Shown: positions 16,623-23,875 of the stretch, in pieces
Numbering within the stretch: position 1 is the first letter of the stretch
How the letters are laid out: the number at the start of each line of letters is the position of its first letter
Assembly (NCBI GenBank): GCA_903923905.1
Contig: CAIXZH010000026.1
Coordinates: 1-50,428, forward strand
DNA length: 50,428 nt
Direction: 5' to 3'
Source of the DNA: an uncultured Bacteroidia bacterium
GTDB lineage: Bacteria; Bacteroidota; Bacteroidia; Bacteroidales; Prolixibacteraceae
The notes under the pieces: generated by a model
What the model was told of the DNA's origin: nothing
The model's input: the letters and a program-made list of their open reading frames with translations, nothing else
Database searches by the model: none
Made by a program: the position numbers and the translations under genes

Positions 16623-17501
16623 TCAAAATGCACCGTTATTTTTTATCTCCAACAGCCAAATGGCGTTTGCAACATCTTCAAGCAGTTTCCGGGGCGTTGA
16701 GGTTGCACCGCAAATCCCCACTGAATCAACCTCCTTAAACCATTGTTCATCCAGCTCTTCGATCGATGATATGAATTTACTGTTGGGATTTTCAGTCTTA
16801 CAAATATCAAAAAGCATCTTCCCGTTTGAGCTCTTGAGACCACTCACAAAAATGATCAAAGAATAAAGATGGGAAAACTCTTTAATCCCGGGAATACGGT
16901 TGGAAACCTGTCTGCAAATGGTATCATGGATCTTAAGTGAAGCCTGATTCGCTATACGTTCCAACGCATCCGCAAGCAGGTGAAACCCGTCGAGCTCCTT
17001 GGTTGTTTGGGCATAGAGCTCAATAGGGCGATCCAGATCGATCTGATCAATTTCTGCAGAACTCTCAATAACAATCGCCTGACTATCGGTCTGACCCACT
17101 AGTCCATTGACTTCAGCATGACCTTTCTTGCCAAAAATGACAACCTGCGTCCCTTTATCCTTCCCCGATTCATACCCTGAGCGGATTCGTTGCTGCAGCT
17201 TTAACACTATTGGACAGGTAGCATCAATCAGCTCAATATTATTTTGCCGGGCATATGCATAAGTCGAAGGAGGCTCTCCATGTGCACGCAGGAAAACGGT
17301 GGCATCTTTCATGGTGAAAAAACGGTCGTGGTCAATTGTGATCAACCCCATCTTCGAAAGACGTTCAACTTCTGATTCATTATGAACAATATCCCCCAGA
17401 CAATAAAGCTGGTTCTTTTTCATCAAAGCCTCCTCAGCCTTTCTGACCGCCGAAGAAACGCCAAAACAAAATCCCGAATTGTTATCGATAGCTATGATCA
17501 T
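16623..17501 (-). CDS. ispH: 4-hydroxy-3-methylbut-2-enyl diphosphate reductase
   Basis: 292 residues. Last enzyme of the MEP isoprenoid pathway, an [4Fe-4S] protein giving IPP and DMAPP. Three cluster cysteines are visible: SGFCFGV (~12), DATCPIV (~95) and ICGATSTPRKLLEDV near the C-terminus. Other family motifs are LRAHGEPPS, GKKGHAEVNGL and QTTKELDGF. ATG 17501 is 9 bases after the cmk stop, so cmk and ispH form an operon, an arrangement seen repeatedly in bacteria. Confidence 0.97.
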   Translation of the reverse strand: MIIAIDNNSGFCFGVSSAVRKAEEALMKKNQLYCLGDIVHNESEVERLSKMGLITIDHDRFFTMKDATVFLRAHGEPPSTYAYARQNNIELIDATCPIVLKLQQRIRSGYESGKDKGTQVVIFGKKGHAEVNGLVGQTDSQAIVIESSAEIDQIDLDRPIELYAQTTKELDGFHLLADALERIANQASLKIHDTICRQVSNRIPGIKEFSHLYSLIIFVSGLKSSNGKMLFDICKTENPNSKFISSIEELDEQWFKEVDSVGICGATSTPRKLLEDVANAIWLLEIKNNGAF

Positions 17502-17510
17502 ATCCTTAAA

Positions 17511-18203
17511 TCAGATTTTAGCCACCAGGTTAAGTATCCAATCAAATTGCTCTTCCTTTGTCAAATAGCTGTTATCCAGCACAATCGCATCTTCTGCCTT
17601 CCGTAATGGACTCTCTTGACGGGTCTCATCGTAATGGTCACGTTCAAGGATATTTGATCGGATCTCTTCATAACTAACCACTTCACCTTTTGAGGTTAGC
17701 TCGTCGAAGCGTCTCTGTGCCCTGACATCGGGAAGAGCTGTCATAAATATTTTCAGTTCAGCTTTGGGAAAAACAACGGTCCCGATATCGCGTCCGTCCA
17801 TCACAATCCCCTTCGACTTTCCCATCTCCTGCTGAAGCGAAACGAGCAGATGCCGCACCTGAGCAACTGCAGAAACCGGGCTGACATTTTGAGAAACCTC
17901 CAGCAACCGGATTTCATTTTCAACATTCTCCCCGTTGAGCCAGACATCGTTATTCCGGGTCCCCGGATTATATTTAAAAGAAACCCTGATCTTATCAAGA
18001 TTTGCAATTAATTTCTCCCTCCCGACAAAGCCGTTCTCGATGATATGATTTCTCAGGCAATAAAGAGTAACAGCACGATACATCGCGCCCGTGTCAATAA
18101 AGATATAATTCAATTTACGGGCAATCTCCCTGGCGACTGTGCTCTTTCCACAGGAGGAGTGACCATCAATGGCAATGACTATTTTCTTTTCGTTTCCCAA
18201 CAT
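17511..18203 (-). CDS. cmk: cytidylate kinase
   Basis: 230 residues from ATG 18203. The frame extends upstream to 18269, but a TATCTTTG promoter core lies inside that extension and the family starts near KKIVIAIDGHSSCGKST. The P-loop is GHSSCGKST, followed by DTGAMYRAVTLY and MDGRDIGTVVFPKAELKIFM, all diagnostic of (d)CMP kinase, which phosphorylates CMP and dCMP. First gene of the cmk-ispH operon. Confidence 0.96.
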   Translation of the reverse strand: MLGNEKKIVIAIDGHSSCGKSTVAREIARKLNYIFIDTGAMYRAVTLYCLRNHIIENGFVGREKLIANLDKIRVSFKYNPGTRNNDVWLNGENVENEIRLLEVSQNVSPVSAVAQVRHLLVSLQQEMGKSKGIVMDGRDIGTVVFPKAELKIFMTALPDVRAQRRFDELTSKGEVVSYEEIRSNILERDHYDETRQESPLRKAEDAIVLDNSYLTKEEQFDWILNLVAKI

Positions 18204-18223
18204 CTTCTTTTCGGTTTTCGGAA

Positions 18224-18231
18224 CAAAGATA
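18224..18231 (-). promoter_or_regulatory. candidate -7 element of cmk (TATCTTTG)
   Basis: TATCTTTG on the minus strand, 20 bases before the ATG at 18203; it supports that start over the longer frame. Confidence 0.45.
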
Positions 18232-18344
18232 ATGCAAATGATAATAGAGAGCCGAACTAAGGAGTACAAGCAAGCAGCCAGCTGAAAGTAAAGTCAGGTG
18301 AACAAATTAAATGTAGAATAATTTTTCCTGCCTGATTCCCGTGA

Positions 18345-18836
18345 TTACAGTTCTTCCTTCTTCAAATGCTCAACCACATTGTAAACAATCGGGCAGATAA
18401 CCCGGTTCCTCATTGTGAGATCAAGCAACTGATAAAACCTCCGGCGGTTGGTGTGGGGATAATCCTGACAAGCCTTGGGGCGGTATTCATAAATCATGCA
18501 ATAATTGTCGGGCATCAGAAACGGACACGGGGTTTCATTAAACACATAACACTGATCTTCATCAATATGGAGGTACCTGGTTATAAAATCAGACTCCTTC
18601 ATTTTCTGCCGGCGGGCAATCCGTTCGATATCCTTGTCAGTGATCATCGGACTTATTGATTTACAGCAATTACCACAAGTCAGGCAATTGAATTGACCCG
18701 TTACTTTATCGTGCCAACGATGGGTTAGATCGTCGAGTTGTTTCGGCTTTTTCCTTTTCAGCTTATTGAAAAAAACAGTCGTTTCCTCCTGATTCTGAAG
18801 TGCCAGCGCTTTGACGTTTTTATTATCTGCCTCCAT
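18345..18836 (-). CDS. YkgJ-family cysteine-cluster protein
   Basis: 163 residues. The core is FNCLTCGNCCKSISPMITDKD (~53-73) followed by CYVFNETPCPFLMPDNYCMIYEYRPKACQDYP. The CxxCxxCC plus CPFL plus C-x6-RPxxC pattern is that of the YkgJ/UPF0153 family, thought to bind zinc or an iron-sulfur cluster. Its function is unknown. Its start overlaps the end of the upstream DMT exporter gene by 14 bases, so the two are translationally linked. Confidence 0.88.
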   Translation of the reverse strand: MEADNKNVKALALQNQEETTVFFNKLKRKKPKQLDDLTHRWHDKVTGQFNCLTCGNCCKSISPMITDKDIERIARRQKMKESDFITRYLHIDEDQCYVFNETPCPFLMPDNYCMIYEYRPKACQDYPHTNRRRFYQLLDLTMRNRVICPIVYNVVEHLKKEEL

Positions 18837-19749
18837 CCTGTTGAATTGTTACCAGCCTTGCTATAAATTTTTTCATTTTGACCTGTGCAATAAAAAGTCC
18901 GGCAATGACTACTGCAATTCCGGTTAGCTTCCGAAAGGTAAGAGGTTCCCCAAGGATATACCATGCAAAAATAGCCGTCATAACCGGAATAAGGTTTATA
19001 AATATATTGGCATTATTCATCCCTATCTTCTTAAGACTGAAGGCATAAAAGATAAATGAAAGGCAGGAGGCAAAAAGAGCCAGCTCCGCTATTGCGATAA
19101 ATGCATGAAGATTAAAAGCAGTATTCATTAAACTTTTGCTCTCAAAAACCAGCCAGAAAGGGAGAAAATAGAAGATTCCGATCAAATTCTGGTAGGTGAT
19201 TATTGTTGAAGCATTATACTTTTTTGAAAGGTCCTTCAATACGACGGTATAGGCAATTGCAGCAAAGACAGCAAGAAATTCCAGACAGATTCCAAGTGGG
19301 GATATGATAAAGTTAACCGAATCATCAAAAACTACTATTCCGACACCAATAAACGATAGAATAATCCCAATAAAATTGCGAAATGAAAGTTTTTCATTCA
19401 GAAAATAAGAAGCTGCAATTGGTGAAAATAAAGGAATGGTTGCAATGATAATTGCCCCCATTGTACTTGAAATATATTTCAATCCAAAACTTTCACCCAT
19501 AAAATAAAGGAAGGGTTCAAAAAAGGCCAGCAAAAGGAAAAGACGGTAATCCTGTTTTTCAATTTTTAAAAGATTATTGCTGATCCATCCATAAATCAAC
19601 ATCAGAATTGTGGCGATGATGAGCCGGAAGAAAACCGCTGTCAACGGTCCATATGAAACATAAACCACTTTTATCCATACAAATGATAACGACCAGAAAA
19701 CCATGGCCAATACCAGTGCAATATAGACGATCACTTTTTTGTGCCCCAT
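18823..19749 (-). CDS. EamA/DMT-superfamily transporter
   Basis: 308 residues from ATG 19749, in preference to the upstream in-frame ATG at 19860: a TACTTTTG promoter core lies between them and the longer N-terminus is polar and unlike the family. Ten membrane spans arranged as two five-helix EamA repeats, e.g. IALVLAMVFWSLSFVWIKV at the start and GEPLTFRKLTGIAVVIAGLF near the end, typical of drug/metabolite exporters. Substrate unknown. The first gene of a pair with the YkgJ-type protein. Confidence 0.9.
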   Translation of the reverse strand: MGHKKVIVYIALVLAMVFWSLSFVWIKVVYVSYGPLTAVFFRLIIATILMLIYGWISNNLLKIEKQDYRLFLLLAFFEPFLYFMGESFGLKYISSTMGAIIIATIPLFSPIAASYFLNEKLSFRNFIGIILSFIGVGIVVFDDSVNFIISPLGICLEFLAVFAAIAYTVVLKDLSKKYNASTIITYQNLIGIFYFLPFWLVFESKSLMNTAFNLHAFIAIAELALFASCLSFIFYAFSLKKIGMNNANIFINLIPVMTAIFAWYILGEPLTFRKLTGIAVVIAGLFIAQVKMKKFIARLVTIQQDGGR

Positions 19750-19766
19750 CCCGAAATTTTGAACTG

Positions 19767-19774
19767 CAAAAGTA
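19767..19774 (-). promoter_or_regulatory. candidate -7 element of the EamA gene (TACTTTTG)
   Basis: TACTTTTG on the minus strand, 17 bases before the ATG at 19749. Confidence 0.4.
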
Positions 19775-20010
19775 GGATAAATATTCAGGGTAGGATTAAA
19801 TACCGTATATAATTGTCTGTGGGGGCAGGAAAATTGCAAGTGGCTGTTAGCGTTTGGCAACTTGCTTATTCTGCTTTAAAAAGATGCCTGTTGCCCTTCT
19901 TCCAATCCCATTATAAATGTTGAGATTAGCGGCATACCTGTTGCCAGCCGCCAGAAGCAATTCATACCATATTAATCATTTTAAACCTAAATATTCAGAT
20001 CTAAGCCAGA

Positions 20011-20826
20011 CTACTTCTTCAAAATTGCAATGAAAAACATTTTCATATCCTTCCAAGAATCCTCATCCGCCTTTTTGTTGTATTCAATCGGCATATTAAA
20101 TTTCTTGCCCGTCGCCGTACTTGACGGATTTGTAAAGGCATGTGTAGCATTTGGATAGACAATGAATTTATAATAAGCTCCAATGGAATCGAGTTGGTGC
20201 CTGAAAATTGAAATATCATTCTCAGAAATAAACTTGTCGCTACCGCCATGGCAAACCAGGATTTTTGCTTTTAATAAACCTTTGTTTGCAGGTACACCGG
20301 CAAGCCCCCCGTGAAAGCTTACCACTCCAAGGAGATCAGCACCCAGCTTTGCGGAATTCAACACTACGGAACCTCCAAAGCAATAACCAATGGCAAAAAT
20401 TTGATGGGAATCAGTCTGTTTGTATTCATTGAGTTTTGATTGAGCAGCCTCAAGGATGGATTTTGCTAGTTGAGGATCCTTGTAAAAAGGAGTTGCAAGA
20501 TCTTTAGCTTCTGTTGGATTTGCAGCAATCTTACCATTCCCATACATATCCACTGCCATTGCAATATATCCAAGTTTAGCCAATTCTTTGGCTTTCATGA
20601 TGGGATAATCTGTCAGACCCCACCATTCATGGACAACTAAGACCGCAGGTCGTTTGCCTTTCAGATTTTGATCATAAACAATCACCCCATTGAACGTTTT
20701 ATCACCGGAACGATAGGTGACCTTTTCTTCTTTAATATTTGAAGATGATGCATTTTCACCAAAACCAGAATTGATAGCTATCATGTTGAGTAAAATAAAA
20801 CAGGGAAGGCAACTTTTAAGTTTCAT
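20011..20826 (-). CDS. secreted dienelactone hydrolase-family protein
   Basis: 271 residues, alpha/beta hydrolase. An N-terminal signal (CFILLNMIAINSGFG) points to export. The nucleophile elbow is GYCFGGSV with Cys, the dienelactone hydrolase signature; Asp in GGSDKFISE and His in YPNATHAFT complete the triad. VLVVHEWWGLTDYPI near residue 60 is the family oxyanion segment. Real substrates of such exported members are seldom known; ester or lactone hydrolysis is expected. It stands alone, divergent from the VirJ-like gene with ~120 bases between. Confidence 0.9.
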   Translation of the reverse strand: MKLKSCLPCFILLNMIAINSGFGENASSSNIKEEKVTYRSGDKTFNGVIVYDQNLKGKRPAVLVVHEWWGLTDYPIMKAKELAKLGYIAMAVDMYGNGKIAANPTEAKDLATPFYKDPQLAKSILEAAQSKLNEYKQTDSHQIFAIGYCFGGSVVLNSAKLGADLLGVVSFHGGLAGVPANKGLLKAKILVCHGGSDKFISENDISIFRHQLDSIGAYYKFIVYPNATHAFTNPSSTATGKKFNMPIEYNKKADEDSWKDMKMFFIAILKK

Positions 20827-20947
20827 GACGAAGGTTTTAAGAAATATCAGAAGAACAACAAATGGGTCTGAAAATAGTTCAGGTAACAGGAATTCCTTTT
20901 ACATTCGCAAAAAATTATTTTTTTGGAGTAACCATTAAAACCCGGAG

Positions 20948-21643
20948 ATGACAAAATTCAAAAGATACCTGGGATTCAGCATGATCTGTCTGCTTTCTAA
21001 TATCGCTGTTATTAGTGCTCAGGAAGTTGATCCGAAACCGGATTTTCCCTTGCAGTTTTCAGTTTCACATGGGATTCATGATGAACTGGTAATTTATGTG
21101 ACCGGTGACGGTGGTTGGAATAGCTTTAACCAGCAAATGGTTCAGGAATTTGAACATCAAGGGTATGGGGTCGTGGCATTCAATAGCCGGAAATATTTCT
21201 GGAGTGGAAAATCCCCCGAAGATTTTGCACGTGATATCGCTCAGTTGACCGATTATTATCTGCAAGGCTGGAAAAAATCATCGGTGATTTTTGTAGGATA
21301 TTCCTTCGGAGCTGATGTGGTAAGCTTTGTGCCGAACCGTTTATCTACAGCATTGCAAAAAAAAATTAAAAGGATTGCACTGATTTCCCCTTCTGCAAGT
21401 ACCGATTTTGTAATCCGGCTGAGCGATCTGGTCGGTGAAACTGAAAATCTGAACCGCCGGTACAAAGTGAAACCTGAAATTGATCAAATTGAATTTCCTG
21501 TTGTTTGTTCCTTTGGGAAAGAGGAAGTGAAAGTTTTGAAAAGCTCCCTGAAAAGCCGAAATAACCTGACCACCATTGAATTGCCCGGCGATCACCGGTA
21601 TAACAATGATTATAGCCTGCTTCTCAAAGGAATTGGGCTGTGA
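20948..21643 (+). CDS. AcvB/VirJ-family hydrolase, secreted
   Basis: 231 residues. Signal peptide to about residue 25 (SMICLLSNIAVISAQ). Core: LVIYVTGDGGWNSFNQQM (oxyanion region, family hallmark GDGGW), VAFNSRKYFW, GYSFGADVVSF (Ser nucleophile), and GDHRYNND (catalytic His). This is the VirJ domain; in Agrobacterium and relatives AcvB/VirJ is a periplasmic hydrolase of lysyl-phosphatidylglycerol, partnered with an LpiA/MprF synthase. No MprF-like gene is in the window, so substrate is open. GGAG lies directly upstream of ATG 20948. Confidence 0.88.
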   Translation: MTKFKRYLGFSMICLLSNIAVISAQEVDPKPDFPLQFSVSHGIHDELVIYVTGDGGWNSFNQQMVQEFEHQGYGVVAFNSRKYFWSGKSPEDFARDIAQLTDYYLQGWKKSSVIFVGYSFGADVVSFVPNRLSTALQKKIKRIALISPSASTDFVIRLSDLVGETENLNRRYKVKPEIDQIEFPVVCSFGKEEVKVLKSSLKSRNNLTTIELPGDHRYNNDYSLLLKGIGL

Positions 21644-21704
21644 ATTGAAGCTATAAAAGTTTCCACAGAAAAGTAATCACGCTGTTTATTATGGTCTGCT
21701 CTGG

Positions 21705-21756
21705 TTCCTGGCTGTTGTTCTCTCCTTAAGAATCCCCCCCAGGTTACAGCCAGGAA
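21705..21756. repeat. 11-bp perfect inverted repeat between convergent genes
   Basis: TTCCTGGCTGT (21705-21715) and ACAGCCAGGAA (21746-21756) with a 30-base spacer that includes a run of seven C. It lies between the convergent VirJ-like and rsmG genes. It may act as a bidirectional terminator or be a small mobile palindromic element. Confidence 0.5.
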
Positions 21757-21853
21757 TTAAGACATTATTAAATTCTCTCATTCATTTTTATTTTTTCATC
21801 AAATAGATTAAGAAAATATGAATGACCAAATGTTGGATGGATTCAGAGTTAGA

Positions 21854-22525
21854 TTAAATGTAATTATCATTCATAGATTCGGTTACTCTTTCAATCAGGA
21901 AATTATCCAAGGGAAGGTAAACCACTTTTTTGGTCTGGAATGACGGTTCATCAAAGAACCGGGTTATTTCTTTCACTTCCACTTTTTTCTTAAACTCAAT
22001 AATTTCATCGTCGAAGCTCCCCCCTTTCAAATAGATAATTCCATTAGGTCGGAGGTTTTGAGAGTTGCCAGAGACATTTTTTTTCACAAGGCTTACCAAT
22101 TTAGGGAACGCTGCCACTGCCCGTGAAACCACAAAATCATACTCCTCAAAAATATCCTCTATCTTACAGTGAATAGCTATAACATTTTTAAGCTTGAGCA
22201 TTTCGATAGCAGCCTGAACTACACGAATCCGCTTCTGCATTGAATCAATCAGGGAGAACTGACAGTCAGGGAAAAGGATAGCCAGCGGAATACCAGGAAA
22301 TCCGCCTCCGGTACCTACATCCAATATCCTGCTACCTGCCTTAAAATGAATGACCTTGGCGATTGCCAGCGAGTGTAATACGTGTTCTTCGTATAAAGAG
22401 TCAATTTCTTTTCTGGGTAATACCTTTATCAGGGTATTCCATTGCCGGTAAAAGGAAGACAATTTATCGAAACGGCAAATCTGTTCAGACGACAAATTGG
22501 GAAAATATTTAAGGAGTATTTGCAT
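21854..22525 (-). CDS. rsmG: 16S rRNA (guanine527-N7)-methyltransferase
   Basis: 223 residues. The SAM-binding motif is ILDVGTGGGFPGIPLAILFPD (~81-101), followed by the conserved FSLIDSMQKRI and later VSRAVAAFPKLV. RsmG methylates G527 in the 530 loop of 16S rRNA; loss gives low-level streptomycin resistance in several bacteria. ATG 22525 is 19 bases after the ECF sigma stop, so they are probably co-transcribed. The C-terminus (VYLPLDNFLIERVTESMND) is slightly extended but unremarkable. Confidence 0.95.
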   Translation of the reverse strand: MQILLKYFPNLSSEQICRFDKLSSFYRQWNTLIKVLPRKEIDSLYEEHVLHSLAIAKVIHFKAGSRILDVGTGGGFPGIPLAILFPDCQFSLIDSMQKRIRVVQAAIEMLKLKNVIAIHCKIEDIFEEYDFVVSRAVAAFPKLVSLVKKNVSGNSQNLRPNGIIYLKGGSFDDEIIEFKKKVEVKEITRFFDEPSFQTKKVVYLPLDNFLIERVTESMNDNYI

Positions 22526-22544
22526 ATCCGCTTTTTTTAAAAAA

Positions 22545-23159
22545 TTAGGAGTAACTGATTTCGCTGTTTTTCAGAAGTTGACAAAGCAATTTGCGAGACC
22601 GGAATAATTGCATTTTAACGGTTCCAATGGGCAGATTCAATTCTGAAGCAATCTCCGAATAGGAGCGCTCCCCGAAATACCGCATTTCAAACGGGATTCG
22701 ATACGAGGGTTTCATACCTGAAATAAATTTGCGCAGGGTTATTTTATTTTCATCCTTAATCAATGCCTCCTCTGGATTGTCTGTATCAGAGAGAAAGTTA
22801 TCCGGGCCTGCTGATTGCCTGAATTTAGGGTCGTCAGACCTGGAAACGACATATTTGTCATCTGTATTTTTTTTGCGCAGATAATCAATAGTATGGTTAT
22901 GTGCAATTCTAAACAGCCAGGAGCCAAAGGCAAACTGTTGCTCATACTGGTGCAGGTTAATAAAAGCCTTTTCAAAGGACTCAACGGTCAGCTCCCTCGC
23001 AACCTCTTTATAATTAACCATTTTCAGGATTAAATAGAAAACAGGATCCGAATAACGGTTCATGAGTTGATCAAAAGCTCGCAAGTCACCCGAGCGAATA
23101 GCAATTACCAGTAATAAATCATGCGGTGCATTTCCATGGAGGATGGGATTCATTTTCAA
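22545..23159 (-). CDS. ECF-type RNA polymerase sigma factor
   Basis: 204 residues. Sigma-70 region 2 at ~25-95 (FDQLMNRYSDPVFYLILKM, FGSWLFRIAHNHTIDYLRKK) and region 4 at ~145-195 (PFEMRYFGERSYSEIASELN, then GTVKMQLFRSRKLL). A linker of about 50 residues separates them. No anti-sigma factor gene is adjacent; rsmG follows instead. The gene is divergent from the small zinc-ribbon gene, and the intergenic region holds the second 10-nt CG array. What it controls cannot be read here. Confidence 0.94.
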   Translation of the reverse strand: MKMNPILHGNAPHDLLLVIAIRSGDLRAFDQLMNRYSDPVFYLILKMVNYKEVARELTVESFEKAFINLHQYEQQFAFGSWLFRIAHNHTIDYLRKKNTDDKYVVSRSDDPKFRQSAGPDNFLSDTDNPEEALIKDENKITLRKFISGMKPSYRIPFEMRYFGERSYSEIASELNLPIGTVKMQLFRSRKLLCQLLKNSEISYS

Positions 23160-23180
23160 TTTTTATTAAGAAAACCAATC

Positions 23181-23188
23181 CAAATTTA
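23181..23188 (-). promoter_or_regulatory. candidate -7 element of the sigma gene (TAAATTTG)
   Basis: TAAATTTG on the minus strand, 21 bases before the sigma ATG. The CG array begins about 14 bases further upstream of it, so the array could touch both divergent promoters. Confidence 0.45.
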
Positions 23189-23201
23189 AATCATACCAGC
23201 G

Positions 23202-23290
23202 CGAAGAGTCGGATTATAAACGGTTATTTCCGTTTGTATTCGGTTTTATCCGATTATTTTCGTTTGTAAACGCTTTTAATCGGATATTTT
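23202..23290 (+). promoter_or_regulatory. second array of CG dinucleotides at 10-nt spacing
   Basis: CG occurs at 23210, 23221, 23231, 23241, 23251, 23261, 23271 and 23281: one step of 11, then six of exactly 10, with an extra CG at 23202. Units fit CGNTTNTWNN closely (T at unit position 5 and 7 in all of the last seven). The array lies between the divergent ECF sigma gene and the zinc-ribbon gene (ATG 23400). A -7-like TATTTTTTG follows at 23305. It matches the array before ssb in spacing and composition. Confidence 0.75.
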
Positions 23291-23399
23291 CCCTAATTAC
23301 TAAATATTTTTTGTATATTAGCTCAAAAGATTTAACTGATTAAAAGGTAAGTCTTTTTAGGCTAGGTTATTTTTCTATCATCCTCTCAAATTATAAATT

Positions 23400-23780
23400 A
23401 TGGAAAATCGAAAATGTCTCGAATGTTATGAGCAGCTAAGAGGTCGGGCAGACCAGAAATTCTGCAGTGATCAATGCCGGAGTGCATACAACAACAAGCA
23501 ATATCTGGCGTCACACAGTGTAATCAATTCGGTTAACCGGATTCTTAAAAAGAACTATTTTATCCTTTCGGCCCTCAGTTCGGAGGGTAAAATTACGGCA
23601 TCAAAAAGCGATTTGCAGAAAAAAGGGTTTCGATTCGATTATTTCACCTGCATAAGCACCTCTAAATCGAAAAGGGTCAATTATTTTTGTTACGACCAGG
23701 GTTTTAGAGAACTGGAAAACAACAAAATAACCCTTGTTCAACATGCGGAAAATGCAAAGCTGTCTGAACTGACTCACTAA
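23400..23780 (+). CDS. small zinc-ribbon protein of a Bacteroidota-typical family
   Basis: 126 residues. The N-terminus is a treble-clef/zinc-ribbon: CLECYEQLRGRADQKFCSDQC, i.e. CxxC then CxxxC spaced by about 12 residues, followed by RSAYNNKQYL. The rest is basic and probably alpha/beta (NRILKKNYFILSALSSEGK, LQKKGFRFDYFTCI) with no known catalytic motif. Similar proteins are common in Bacteroidota and usually annotated hypothetical or DUF2116-like. A nucleic-acid-binding role fits the ribbon and basic charge but is inference. It is preceded by the CG array shared with ssb. Confidence 0.82.
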   Translation: MENRKCLECYEQLRGRADQKFCSDQCRSAYNNKQYLASHSVINSVNRILKKNYFILSALSSEGKITASKSDLQKKGFRFDYFTCISTSKSKRVNYFCYDQGFRELENNKITLVQHAENAKLSELTH

Positions 23781-23796
23781 GGAATTAATTCTAAAA

Positions 23797-23852
23797 ATAA
23801 GCTCCTCTGGTAAGCCAGGAAACAGGCATCTTTTTAATCCAGAGGAGCTTAT
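23797..23852. repeat. 14-bp perfect inverted repeat between convergent genes
   Basis: ATAAGCTCCTCTGG (23797-23810) and CCAGAGGAGCTTAT (23839-23852) with a 28-base spacer holding GCCAGGAAACAGGC, itself able to pair weakly, and TTTTT. It sits 17 bases after the zinc-ribbon stop and 24 before the ribD stop, so it is well placed as a bidirectional terminator. Confidence 0.6.
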
Positions 23853-23875
23853 GGATAATTATTGAATTGCATTCC

